DNA from: Oerskovia turbata
GTDB taxonomy: Bacteria > Actinomycetota > Actinomycetes > Actinomycetales > Cellulomonadaceae
DNA length: 64,000 nucleotides
Assembly: GCF_000718325.1 (NCBI RefSeq)
Contig: NZ_JOFV01000007.1
Span: 1-64,000 of the forward strand
Reading direction: 5' to 3'
The notes under the pieces are model-generated. The model saw only the letters and a list, made by a program, of their open reading frames with translations, made no database searches and was not told the DNA's origin. Made by a program: the position numbers and the translations under genes. Of the stretch, positions 42,694 to 51,544 are shown one piece after another (positions within the stretch are counted from its first letter, which is position 1; every line of letters starts with the position of its first letter).

Positions 42694-43859
42694 GCTGGTC
42701 GGTTCCTCTCGGCGTACAGGCCGGCGGCGGCGGCGGTCAGGAAGGCGGCGGGGTCGTCGTCGAGCCCGCGGCCCATGGTGGACAGGCTGACGGGTGTGGT
42801 GCGCAGGGCTGCGAGGAGCGGGGTGTCGGCGTCGGCGTGGACGAGGTGGTGGCGCCCGTGGGGTGCGGCGAGGCGCGCGGCCTGCTCGGTGATGCGTGCG
42901 GTGAGGGCGGCTCCCCACCCGGGGAGGGCTTCGACGTCGGCGCTGGGGCGGGGGACGACGACGTCGCTGGCCGCGAGCGCCACCCGGCCGTAGGCGGTGA
43001 GGGAGTGGTGGGAGATGCCGAGGTGGCGGTCGCGGGGGTCTGCGCCGGAGACGCGCAGGGAGGCGACGGGGCGGCCGCCGAGGGTGGCGGCGGCGTTGAG
43101 GGCTTCTCCGGCGGCGACGCCGGAGAAGCCCCAGCGGGTGCCGGTGCCGAGGTTGCCGGGGCCTTGGGTGACGATGGCGAGGTCGGCGCCGGTGACGTGG
43201 CGGGCGGCGAGGAGGCCGGTGTGGACGGTGACGGCTTCGTGGTCTCCGCCGTAGGCCTGGCCGACGGTGAGGCAGGTGTGGAGCCAGTCGGCGTCGCGCA
43301 GTGCGGCGATGGTGCGGGAGAACGCGGCGGGCAGTGCGCCGCCGTCGGTCATGACGTAGGCGATACGGGGGGCGGGGCGTCCGTCCTGGGCGGCGGCGAG
43401 GCGTGCGCCGGCGGCGATCGCGGGCAGGGCGGAGTGGAGGTCGGCGACGACGACGGGCATGCCGTGGAGGTCGTCGGCGTCGCGCAGGGTGTCGTGGTGG
43501 GGGGACTCCTGCTCGTCGACGCCCAGGACGAGGGCCTGCAGGGGCGTGTAGCGGGCTTTGACGAGGTGTCCTGGCCCGGGGGCGGGGTCGGGGGGCAGTG
43601 CGCCGGGCAGGGCGACGACGAGGGCGTATCCGCCGGTGCCGAGGCCGCGGGCGAGCGCGGAGACGTTGAGGAGCGCCTGGTCTCCGACCTGGGGTTCTCC
43701 GACGAGCTGCGGGTAGGCGAGGGCGCGCACGGCGCGGGGGCGTTCCTCGGCGCCGGGGGCGGTGCTGGCGGGCAGGGGTTCGTCGAGCTCGACGGTCACT
43801 TCTTGCGCGCCTTGCCAGGCTCGGCCGCGGGAGATCACCCTTGCACTACGCCACGTCAT
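42690..43859 (-). CDS. DUF3866 family protein
   Basis: 389 residues from ATG 43859 (a GTG three bases earlier is also possible). The family blocks include GHLVKARYTPLQALVLGVDEQESPHH, RIAYVMTDGGALPAAFSRT, HEAVTVHTGLLAARHVTGAD and GPGNLGTGTRWGFSGVAAGEALNA. Function is unknown, but the gene is widely kept in actinobacteria near pafB/pafC. A minus-strand TATCCT (complement of 43870-43875) would place transcription initiation at the start codon. It is the first gene of the operon running to 38420. Confidence 0.85.
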   Translation of the reverse strand: MTWRSARVISRGRAWQGAQEVTVELDEPLPASTAPGAEERPRAVRALAYPQLVGEPQVGDQALLNVSALARGLGTGGYALVVALPGALPPDPAPGPGHLVKARYTPLQALVLGVDEQESPHHDTLRDADDLHGMPVVVADLHSALPAIAAGARLAAAQDGRPAPRIAYVMTDGGALPAAFSRTIAALRDADWLHTCLTVGQAYGGDHEAVTVHTGLLAARHVTGADLAIVTQGPGNLGTGTRWGFSGVAAGEALNAAATLGGRPVASLRVSGADPRDRHLGISHHSLTAYGRVALAASDVVVPRPSADVEALPGWGAALTARITEQAARLAAPHGRHHLVHADADTPLLAALRTTPVSLSTMGRGLDDDPAAFLTAAAAGLYAERNRPA

Positions 43860-43869
43860 CACACGGGTG

Positions 43870-43889
43870 AGGATAGCGTTCGTTAGCGT
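43870..43889. promoter_or_regulatory. Divergent promoter pair between the DUF3866 gene and pafB
   Basis: Within 38 bp, TATCCT on the minus strand (43870-43875) and TAGCGT on the plus strand (43884-43889) each sit 7-10 bases before a start codon. The two -10 boxes are back to back, so the two operons could compete for RNA polymerase or be controlled together. Confidence 0.5.
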
Positions 43890-43897
43890 GGGTGCCG

Positions 43898-44956
43898 ATG
43901 CCTGATCAGACGAGTCAACCAGTCAACCCTGCCACGAGGCTCTTGAACCTCGTGATCGCCCTCGTGAACACGAGCGTGTCGATGACGAAGCAGCAGATCC
44001 GTACGAGTGTCGCGGGGTATGCCGACGCGCCGTCTCCTGAGGCGTTCGAGCGGATGTTCGAGCGTGACAAGGACTCGTTGCGCGACCTCGGGATCCCGAT
44101 CGTGACGGTCGATGCCGGGGGTCACAGCGACGACGTCGGGTACCGGATCGACCAGGACGCGTACGCGTTGCCGGCGGTGGACCTGACCCCGGCGGAGTTC
44201 GGGGTGCTGTCCTTGGCGGCGCAGTTCTGGCAGGACAAGACGTTGCGCACGGACATCTCGCGGGCCCTGACGAAGCTGCGGGCTGCGGGGGCGGGCGAGG
44301 TCGCGAACGACGCGGTCGCGGGCCTGGCCCCGCGGGTGCGGGCGGTGGGCGACGCGTACGGGCCCCTGCTGGACGCGATCGAGGCGTTGCGCCCGGTGTC
44401 GTTCACGTACCGGGCGGCGTCCACGGGCGAGGTGCGGGACCGCACGGTCGAGCCGTGGCGCATCGCGGCGCGTCGCGGCGGCTGGTACCTCCTCGGGTTC
44501 GACCGCGAGCGCCGGGCGCCGCGGGCGTACCGGTTGAGCCGTATCGAGGGGCGGGTGCGTCTGCTGGGGCGCGGCGGGGCGTTCGTCATCCCGGACGGGG
44601 TGGACGTGGACGCGCTCCTGGGGGCGCGGGCCGGGCAGGAGCAGCTGGCGGCGCTGGCGATCGGCCCGGAGCGGGCCGAGGCGTTGCGGGCGCGCGGTCG
44701 CAGCGACGGCGACGGGCCGGGCGCGGGGCCTCGTGCGGACGGGCGTGAGGTGGTGCACGTGTCGTTCACGAACCAGCACGCGTTCGCGGACGAGATCGCG
44801 GGGTACGGGGACGCGGTCGTGGTCCTGAGCCCGGCGGGTTTGCGGGACGCGGTGGTGCGCCGGCTGGTGGCCGCGGCACGCCTGGGACGGGCACCCGGCA
44901 CGAGGACCCAGGACCAGGGGAACGGGACGACGAGCACGGAGGAGCAGCGTGGCTGA
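43898..44956 (+). CDS. pafB: WYL-domain transcriptional regulator PafB
   Basis: 352 residues: an N-terminal HTH (LLNLVIALVNTSVSMTKQQIRTSV), a WYL core (VSFTYRAASTGEVRDRTVEPWRIAARRGGWYLLGFDRERRAPRAYRLSRI) and a C-terminal extension. In mycobacteria PafB pairs with PafC to activate the LexA-independent DNA-damage regulon. ATG 43898 lies 8 bases after TAGCGT, so the message may be leaderless. It overlaps pafC by 8 bp. The proteasome ligase gene pafA, usually upstream, is not here. Confidence 0.9.
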   Translation: MPDQTSQPVNPATRLLNLVIALVNTSVSMTKQQIRTSVAGYADAPSPEAFERMFERDKDSLRDLGIPIVTVDAGGHSDDVGYRIDQDAYALPAVDLTPAEFGVLSLAAQFWQDKTLRTDISRALTKLRAAGAGEVANDAVAGLAPRVRAVGDAYGPLLDAIEALRPVSFTYRAASTGEVRDRTVEPWRIAARRGGWYLLGFDRERRAPRAYRLSRIEGRVRLLGRGGAFVIPDGVDVDALLGARAGQEQLAALAIGPERAEALRARGRSDGDGPGAGPRADGREVVHVSFTNQHAFADEIAGYGDAVVVLSPAGLRDAVVRRLVAAARLGRAPGTRTQDQGNGTTSTEEQRG

Positions 44957-45980
44957 GCGCGCGGACGACCGGCTGGTGCGCCTGCTGGGCATCGTCAGCT
45001 ACCTGGACGGGGCGGGCGGGGTGCCCGTGGAGGAGCTCGCGACCCGGTTCGGGGTGAGCACCCGGCAGATCGTGGAGGACGTCGACGCCCTGTGGGTGTC
45101 CGGCACCCCGGGGTACTGGCCCGACGACCTGATCGACTTCGACGCGGACTCCCTCGAGCGGGGCGTGGTGCGGCTCACGGAGGCGCGCGGCATGACGCGT
45201 CCCCTGCGCCTGGGCACGCGCGAGGCGGTCGCGCTCATCGCGGCCCTGCGCGCCATGGGGGAGACCCCGGCGGTGCGTTCGGACCGGTCGAGGGCCGACG
45301 TCGTCGCGTCCGTCCTGGACAAGCTCACGGGCGCGACGGGCGAGGCCGCCGCGGCGCTGGACGTGCGCCTGTCGCCCGACGGTGCCCCCGAGGTCGTCGC
45401 CGCGGTGTCCTCGGCGCTGGCGAACCGGCACCGGTTGCGCGTGCGGTACGTGACGAGCTCCGACGTCGTGTCCGAGCGCGAGATCGACCCCGTCGCGCTG
45501 CACACCCAGGACGCGTACTCCTACCTCCTCGCGTGGTGCCACCGCGCGCAGGGGCAGCGCACGTTCCGCCTCGACCGGCTCCTGGCCGCGACCGAGCTCG
45601 ACGTCCCCACGGGCGACCACGACCTGCCGACCGAGGTCGACTTCACTCCCACGGGCGACGCACCGCTCGCGACGATCACGTTCGCGAGCCCCGCCCGCTG
45701 GGTCGCGGAGCAGGTCCCCGTCGAGAGGGTCCGCAACCTGCCCGACGGCGCGTTCAAGGTCTCCCTGCGCGTCACGAACCCCGTGTGGTTGCGCCGCCTG
45801 CTCCTCGAGCACGCCCGCCACGTCCTGGCCGTCGCACCCCAGGAGGTCGCCGACGACGTCGCGCAGGCCGCGAGCGCCGCCCTGGCCGCGTACAGGGCGG
45901 GGGACGGCGCCGGCGTCGACACGGACCCCCGGTCCGGTGCGGCGGGCCCGGCGGAGACCGTCGACGGCCCGGCGAACTAG
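44949..45980 (+). CDS. pafC: WYL-domain transcriptional regulator PafC
   Basis: 343 residues with the HTH VPVEELATRFGVSTRQIVEDVDALWVSG, a WYL domain (RHRLRVRYVTSSDVVSEREIDPVALHTQDAYSYLLAWCHRAQGQRTFRLDRLL) and a WCX-type C-terminal domain. It is the obligate partner of PafB. The GTG start lies inside the end of pafB, so production is coupled. The tail after residue 315 is low-complexity. Confidence 0.9.
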   Translation: MAERADDRLVRLLGIVSYLDGAGGVPVEELATRFGVSTRQIVEDVDALWVSGTPGYWPDDLIDFDADSLERGVVRLTEARGMTRPLRLGTREAVALIAALRAMGETPAVRSDRSRADVVASVLDKLTGATGEAAAALDVRLSPDGAPEVVAAVSSALANRHRLRVRYVTSSDVVSEREIDPVALHTQDAYSYLLAWCHRAQGQRTFRLDRLLAATELDVPTGDHDLPTEVDFTPTGDAPLATITFASPARWVAEQVPVERVRNLPDGAFKVSLRVTNPVWLRRLLLEHARHVLAVAPQEVADDVAQAASAALAAYRAGDGAGVDTDPRSGAAGPAETVDGPAN

Positions 45981-45990
45981 GCTGGTCGTC

Positions 45991-46317
45991 ATGTGGTTCA
46001 TCGTCTGGTCGGTCCTGGTCGTCGGCACGCTCGTGGGCGCCTTCTTCCTGGGGCGCGACCTGTGGCGCAAGGCTCGGGCGCTGCTCTCGCAGATGTCGGA
46101 GTCGGCGCTCGTGATGGACCGGTTCGCGCAGCGCACGGACGAGGTCACCGCGGCGCTGGCGGCGTCGCAGGCCAGCACGGCGCCCACCCTGTTCGACGAC
46201 CCGGTCCTCCTGCACGAGCGGGTCGAGGAGCTGCGCGCGCAACGGGCCGAGCGCCGGGCGCAGCGCAGGACCCGCAACCAGGTGACGTGGGACCGGTGGC
46301 GTCGATTCAACGCGTAG
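45991..46317 (+). CDS. Small membrane-anchored protein between pafC and tatA
   Basis: 108 residues: one N-terminal helix (MWFIVWSVLVVGTLVGAFFLG), then a charged region with likely coiled coil (LHERVEELRAQRAERRAQRRTRNQ). TAGGCT directly before the ATG indicates its own leaderless transcript although pafC ends only 10 bp upstream. The function is unknown; its place in the conserved pafBC-tatAC block suggests an envelope role. Confidence 0.75.
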   Translation: MWFIVWSVLVVGTLVGAFFLGRDLWRKARALLSQMSESALVMDRFAQRTDEVTAALAASQASTAPTLFDDPVLLHERVEELRAQRAERRAQRRTRNQVTWDRWRRFNA

Positions 46318-46363
46318 GATCTGCCACAACAAGACTTGCGTCCGACTCCAAGGGAGCCATCTC

Positions 46364-46561
46364 ATGGGCATGCTGAAGCCCTGGCACATCATCGTTCTTG
46401 TCGTCGTCGTCCTGCTCCTGTTCGGGGCGAAGCGACTTCCCGACCTGGCCCGCAGCGTGGGTCAGTCGCTCAAGATCTTCAAGAGCGAGGTCAAGGACCT
46501 GCGCGACGACGACAAGCCCGCGGAGCCTGCCGTCAAGGATGACGACGCCCCCAAGGCCTGA
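46364..46561 (+). CDS. tatA: Twin-arginine translocase subunit TatA
   Basis: 65 residues. WHIIVLVVVVLLLFGAKRLPDLARSVGQSLKIFKSEVKDL is the classic TatA membrane helix, FG hinge and amphipathic helix. It forms the variable-size pore that moves folded proteins with RR signal peptides. A TAGGAT box at 46315-46320 and AAGGGAG before the ATG serve expression. tatC follows after 3 bp; no tatB is next to it, as in many actinobacteria. Confidence 0.95.
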   Translation: MGMLKPWHIIVLVVVVLLLFGAKRLPDLARSVGQSLKIFKSEVKDLRDDDKPAEPAVKDDDAPKA

Positions 46562-46564
46562 TCC

Positions 46565-47353
46565 GTGGCCGGTTCGACGAAGACGGCCAGGTCCTCCGAA
46601 GGGCGCATGCCGCTGCGCGAGCACCTGCTCGAGGTCCGCAAGCGGCTCTTCCTGGTCTCGTGCGGGCTCGTCGTGGGCGCGATCGGCGGCTGGTTCCTCT
46701 ACGAACCGCTGCTGGCCGCGCTCCAGGCGCCCCTCGAGGCGGCAGCGGCGGCGCAGAACAAGGTCATCAACCTGAACTACTCGGGGCTCGCGACCGCGCT
46801 CGACATGAAGATCAAGGTCTCCCTGTTCCTCGGCGTGCTCGTGTCGTGCCCGTGGTGGCTGTACCAGCTGTGGGCGTTCATCACCCCGGGCCTGACCCGC
46901 AAGGAGCGCCGCTATGCCGTGGGGTTCCTCGGGGCGTCCGTGCCGTTGTTCCTCGGCGGGGCGTTCCTCGCGTGGTGGGTCCTGCCGCACGCGGTCGACA
47001 TCCTCGCGGCGTTCGTCCCCGAGGGCGCGACGAACCTCACGGACGCGCAGGGCTACCTGAGCTTCGTGATGCGCCTCGTCCTGGCGTTCGGTCTCGCGTT
47101 CGTCCTGCCCGTCGTCCTGGTCGCCCTGAACTTCGCGGGCCTGGTCCGGTCCACGGCCCTGCTCGCCGGGTGGCGCTGGGCCGTCCTCATCGCGTTCGTC
47201 TTCGCGGCCGTCATGACGCCCACGCCCGACGCGCTCACGATGATCTTCGTCGCGCTGCCCATCTGCGTCCTGTACTTCGGCGCCGTCGGGATCGCGATCC
47301 TGCGCGACCGCAGCACCGACAAGCGCAACGCCGCCGCGCTCTCCGGTGCCTGA
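46565..47353 (+). CDS. tatC: Twin-arginine translocase subunit TatC
   Basis: 262 residues with six membrane helices. The N-terminal MPLREHLLEVRKRL is the signal-recognition site; YQLWAFITPGLTRKERRYA and FGLAFVLPVVLVALNFAGLV are conserved blocks. TatC receives RR signal peptides and recruits TatA. It begins with GTG 3 bp after tatA, and its end overlaps the lipid kinase gene by 8 bp. Confidence 0.95.
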   Translation: MAGSTKTARSSEGRMPLREHLLEVRKRLFLVSCGLVVGAIGGWFLYEPLLAALQAPLEAAAAAQNKVINLNYSGLATALDMKIKVSLFLGVLVSCPWWLYQLWAFITPGLTRKERRYAVGFLGASVPLFLGGAFLAWWVLPHAVDILAAFVPEGATNLTDAQGYLSFVMRLVLAFGLAFVLPVVLVALNFAGLVRSTALLAGWRWAVLIAFVFAAVMTPTPDALTMIFVALPICVLYFGAVGIAILRDRSTDKRNAAALSGA

Positions 47354-48380
47354 CCGGGCACAGCCCCGCCCCGCCCTCCTCGCCGTCGTCGTCAACCCGA
47401 CGGCCGACCGCGGGCGGGGGCGGGGCGAGGGCGCACGCACCCTCGCGCTCCTGCGCGAGGCCGGGCACCACGTCCTGGACCTGAGCGCCCCCAACGCGCC
47501 CCTCGCCCTCGAGAACGCCCGCGACGCCATCGCCCGCGACGCCCCCACACCGGTCGACGCCCTCGTCGTCGTCGGCGGCGACGGCATGGTCCACCTCGGC
47601 GTCAACGCGGTCGCCGGGACCGGCATCCCCCTCGGCATCGTCGCCGCGGGCACGGGCAACGACTTCGCCGCGGCCCTCGGCCTGCCCGTGCACGACGTCC
47701 CCACCGCCGTCGCGATCCTCCTCGACGCCCTGTCCGTCCGGGGCACCGGCACCGGCACCGGGGTGCGCGTCGTCGACGCCGCCCGCGCCGAACCCCTCCA
47801 CGCCGACCTCACCCCGCGCCCCGGGCGCGCCCGCTGGTTCTGCGGCGTCCTGTCCGCGGGCCTCGACGCCGCCGTCAACGCCCACGCCAACGCGTTGACG
47901 TGGCCGCGGGGCAGCGCCAAGTACGTGCGCGCCGTCGCGAGCGAGCTCGCCCGGTTCCACCCCTACGGGTACCGCATCACCGCCGACACGCCCGACGACG
48001 TCACGCACCCGTTCGTGTGGACCTCACCGGGGACCGTGGTCGCCGTGGCCAACGGGCACCGATTCGGCGGCGGCGTCCAGATCGCCCCCGACGCCCGGGT
48101 CGACGACGGCCTCCTCGACCTCGTCACCGCCGGGACCCTGACCCGCCTCGGAGCCGCACGCATCTTCCCCGGCATGTACCAGGGCAAGCACGTGCACCAC
48201 CCCGCGGTCGACGTCCGCCGCGCCACGTCCGTCCTCATCGAGACGACCGACGCCGGCCGCCCCCCACCCCCGGCCTTCGCCGACGGGGAACGCATCTCCC
48301 ACCTGCCCGTGCGCGTCACGGTCGCACCCGGCGCCCTGCACGTCCTCGACGCCCGCGTCACCGAGCCCCCACCCACCTGA
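47346..48380 (+). CDS. Diacylglycerol kinase-family lipid kinase
   Basis: 344 residues. VVVNPTADRGRGRGEG opens the domain, VVVGGDGMVHLGVNAVAGTGIPLGIVAAGTGNDFAAALGL is the ATP/lipid loop (GGDG, GTGND) and VANGHRFGGGVQIAPDARVDDGLLDLV the C-terminal signature. It should phosphorylate diacylglycerol or a similar lipid. The GTG start is inside tatC's end, so the kinase is translated with the Tat genes. Confidence 0.88.
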   Translation: MPDRAQPRPALLAVVVNPTADRGRGRGEGARTLALLREAGHHVLDLSAPNAPLALENARDAIARDAPTPVDALVVVGGDGMVHLGVNAVAGTGIPLGIVAAGTGNDFAAALGLPVHDVPTAVAILLDALSVRGTGTGTGVRVVDAARAEPLHADLTPRPGRARWFCGVLSAGLDAAVNAHANALTWPRGSAKYVRAVASELARFHPYGYRITADTPDDVTHPFVWTSPGTVVAVANGHRFGGGVQIAPDARVDDGLLDLVTAGTLTRLGAARIFPGMYQGKHVHHPAVDVRRATSVLIETTDAGRPPPPAFADGERISHLPVRVTVAPGALHVLDARVTEPPPT

Positions 48381-48427
48381 CGACGAAAGCCCCACCGGCC
48401 GAGGCCCCCGGACCGTAGGGTGGTGGC

Positions 48428-51400
48428 ATGACCGCAGCACCCCGCACCGCCGGCAACGCAGGACACGACGGCACAGCCGGTGCCGACGGCACAGCCGGCC
48501 AGGCGAGCCCCGCGGAGCGGTACGCGACCTCGCGCGCCCTCCAGGCCGCCTCCCGCACCCAGCTCGCCGCGTTCCGCGAGGTCGTCGGCTTCCCGTTCGA
48601 CGACTTCCAGGTCCACGCCTGCCAGGCCCTCGAAGAAGGGCGCGGCGTCCTCGTGGCCGCGCCCACCGGGGCAGGCAAGACCGTCGTGGGGGAGTTCGCC
48701 GTCCACCTCGCGCTCGCCGGTGGCCGCAAGGCGTTCTACACGACGCCCATCAAGGCCCTGTCGAACCAGAAGTACGCCGACCTCGCGCGCCGCCACGGAC
48801 CCGACCAGGTGGGCCTGCTCACGGGCGACACGTCCATCAACGGTGACGCCCCGATCGTCGTCATGACCACCGAGGTCCTGCGCAACATGCTCTACGCAGG
48901 CTCGCGCGCCCTCGACGGCCTCGCGTTCGTCGTCATGGACGAGGTCCACTACCTCGCCGACCGCTTCCGCGGACCCGTCTGGGAAGAGGTCATCATCCAC
49001 CTCGACGACGACGTCCAGCTCGTGTCCCTGTCCGCGACGGTCTCCAACGCCGAGGAGTTCGGCGACTGGCTCGAGATGGTGCGCGGCGACACCGCCGTCA
49101 TCGTCTCCGAGCGCCGACCCGTCCCGCTGTGGCAGCACGTCCTCGTCGGTTCACGCCACCGCGGCCCCCGCACCCCCGGGGAGGTCGTGCGCCCCGGCAC
49201 CGGGGCGGACCTCATCGACCTGTACGCGGGGCACGTCGACCCGACCGACCCGGGCGTCAACCCGCCCATCAACCCGGACCTGCTCGCGGCGTTCCGCAGC
49301 GCCGCCCGCGACGGCGGGCACCCCGGCCGGGGGCGTGGTGGGGACCGCGGCTACCGAGGGCGCGGCGGACGCCAGCCCTCGGGCGGGTTCCGGGGAGGGT
49401 CGGGGGACGGGGGCGGACGCCGCACCCCGCCCCGCTTCGCCGTGGTCGACGCCCTGGACGCCGACGGGCTGCTGCCCGCGATCTTCTTCATCTTCTCCCG
49501 CGCCGGGTGCGAGGCCGCCGTGACCCAGTGCCTGGCCGCGGGGCTGCGCCTGACCACGCCCGCGCAGGAGTCCGAGATCCGCGCGACCGTCGAGGCGCGC
49601 AGCGCGACCCTGCCCGCCGAGGACCTCGACGTCCTCGGGTACTGGACGTGGAGCGAGTCCCTCGCGCGCGGTGTCGCCGCGCACCACGCGGGCATGCTGC
49701 CCCTCTTCAAGGAGATCGTCGAGGACCTGTTCAGCCGGGGCCTGGTCAAGGTCGTGTTCGCGACCGAGACCCTCGCCCTCGGCATCAACATGCCCGCCCG
49801 CTCCGTCGTCCTGGAGAAGCTCGTCAAGTGGGACGGGACCTCGCACGTCGACATGACCCCGGGGGAGTACACCCAGCTCACGGGCCGCGCCGGGCGCCGC
49901 GGCATCGACGTCGAGGGGCACGCCGTCGTCGTCGACCACCCCGGGCTCGACCCCGTCGCCCTCGCAGGCCTCGCGTCCAAGCGCCTGTACCCGCTCAGGT
50001 CCTCGTTCCGCCCCACCTACAACATGGCCGTCAACCTCGTCGCGCAGGTCGGGCGCGAGCGCGCCCGCGACGTCCTGGAGACGTCGTTCGCGCAGTTCCA
50101 GGCCGACCGCGGCGTCGTGGGCCTCGCCAAGCAGGCACAGGCGCACGCCGAAGCCCTCGAGGGCTACGCCCAGGCCATGACGTGCGACCGCGGCGACTTC
50201 GGCGAGTACGCCCGGCTCCGGCGCGCGATCGCGACCCGCGAGGCCGACCTGTCGAAGTCGGCGCAGCGGGCCCGCCGCGCCCAGATCGTCGCGGACTTCG
50301 AGAACCTGCGCGTCGGGGACGTCGTCGAGCTGCCCACGGGCCGGCGCGCCGGGTACGTCGTGGTGCTCGACCCCGGCAAGGACGGCGGCTTCGACGGCCC
50401 CCGCCCCACCGTCCTCACCGAGGACAAGCACGTCAAGAAGCTCACGGTCGCCGACGCCCCCTCCGGGATCCGCACGGTCGGCACGGTCCGCATCCCCAGG
50501 ACGTTCAACCCGCGCGTGCCGGCCGCCCGCCGCGACCTGGCCTCCTCGCTGCGCAACGCGCTCGGCGCGTTCGTCGACACCCCCGGCGCCCCGTCGCGGG
50601 GCAAGGCGCCCACCGTGCGGTCCGCCGCGGCCGACGACAAGGAGCTCAGCCGCCTGCGAGCGGCCCTGCGCGCCCACCCCTGCCACGACTGCCCCGAACG
50701 GGAGGACCACGCCCGCTGGTCCGAGCGGTGGGCCAAGCTCAAGAAGGAGCACGACGCCCTCGTGCGGCGCGTCGAAGGACGCACCGGCTCGATCGCGCGC
50801 GTCTTCGACCGCATCTGCGACATCCTCACCGGCCTCGGGTACCTGGAGGTCGACCCCCACCCGGCCGGTGGAGGCGAGCTCGTGGACGCACCGACGAACG
50901 GCACTCCGGCCGCCACCGCGCGCCCCCGGCCAGGGCGCACCCCGGCACCCGACGTCAGGGCCACCGACGCCGGGCAGTGGCTGCGCAGGCTGTACGCCGA
51001 GAACGACCTGCTGCTCGCCGAGTGCCTGCGCCGCGGCGTGTGGGACGACCTCGACCCCGCCGGGCTCGCCGCGGTCGTCTCGACGCTCGTCTTCTCGGCC
51101 CGGCGCGACGAGGCGGGCGAGCCCTACGTGCCCGGCGGCCCCCAGGGCAGGCTCGCGCGCGCCCTCGACGCGACCGTCGTCGTGTGGTCCGAGGTCGACG
51201 ACCTCGAGGAGACCCACCACATCGACGCGACCGGCACCCTCGACCTCGGCATCGTCGCCGCCGTGCACCGGTGGGCCAGCGGCCGCAGCCTCGACGCCGT
51301 CCTGCGCGGCTCCGAGCTCGCCGCCGGGGACTTCGTACGCTGGTGCAAGCAGATCATCGACGTCCTCGACCAGCTCGCGACCGCCGCCCCCACCCCGGCG

Positions 51401-51469
51401 ATGCGCAAGACCGCGGTCCGGGCCATCGAGGCCGTCCGCCGCGGGGTCGTGGCCTACTCCAGCGTGTGA
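48428..51469 (+). CDS. helY: Ski2/Mtr4-like RNA helicase HelY
   Basis: 1013 residues. APTGAGKT (78-85), TTPIKALSNQKY, MDEVHYLAD (DEVH at 171-174), LSATVSN and TQLTGRAGRRG are the helicase motifs. A glycine/arginine-rich insert (about residues 297-335) separates the RecA lobes, and a C-terminal arch/helical domain is present. It is the actinobacterial Ski2-like helicase found after tatC in mycobacteria. TAGGGT (48415-48420) 7 bases before the ATG suggests a leaderless mRNA. Confidence 0.92.
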   Translation: MTAAPRTAGNAGHDGTAGADGTAGQASPAERYATSRALQAASRTQLAAFREVVGFPFDDFQVHACQALEEGRGVLVAAPTGAGKTVVGEFAVHLALAGGRKAFYTTPIKALSNQKYADLARRHGPDQVGLLTGDTSINGDAPIVVMTTEVLRNMLYAGSRALDGLAFVVMDEVHYLADRFRGPVWEEVIIHLDDDVQLVSLSATVSNAEEFGDWLEMVRGDTAVIVSERRPVPLWQHVLVGSRHRGPRTPGEVVRPGTGADLIDLYAGHVDPTDPGVNPPINPDLLAAFRSAARDGGHPGRGRGGDRGYRGRGGRQPSGGFRGGSGDGGGRRTPPRFAVVDALDADGLLPAIFFIFSRAGCEAAVTQCLAAGLRLTTPAQESEIRATVEARSATLPAEDLDVLGYWTWSESLARGVAAHHAGMLPLFKEIVEDLFSRGLVKVVFATETLALGINMPARSVVLEKLVKWDGTSHVDMTPGEYTQLTGRAGRRGIDVEGHAVVVDHPGLDPVALAGLASKRLYPLRSSFRPTYNMAVNLVAQVGRERARDVLETSFAQFQADRGVVGLAKQAQAHAEALEGYAQAMTCDRGDFGEYARLRRAIATREADLSKSAQRARRAQIVADFENLRVGDVVELPTGRRAGYVVVLDPGKDGGFDGPRPTVLTEDKHVKKLTVADAPSGIRTVGTVRIPRTFNPRVPAARRDLASSLRNALGAFVDTPGAPSRGKAPTVRSAAADDKELSRLRAALRAHPCHDCPEREDHARWSERWAKLKKEHDALVRRVEGRTGSIARVFDRICDILTGLGYLEVDPHPAGGGELVDAPTNGTPAATARPRPGRTPAPDVRATDAGQWLRRLYAENDLLLAECLRRGVWDDLDPAGLAAVVSTLVFSARRDEAGEPYVPGGPQGRLARALDATVVVWSEVDDLEETHHIDATGTLDLGIVAAVHRWASGRSLDAVLRGSELAAGDFVRWCKQIIDVLDQLATAAPTPAMRKTAVRAIEAVRRGVVAYSSV

Positions 51470-51544
51470 CCTTCGCGTCACCCGTGCCCGGCGCACCCCG
51501 CGAAAGGGGCGCGCCGGGCACGGCGTGGCATATCGTGTGGTTTC

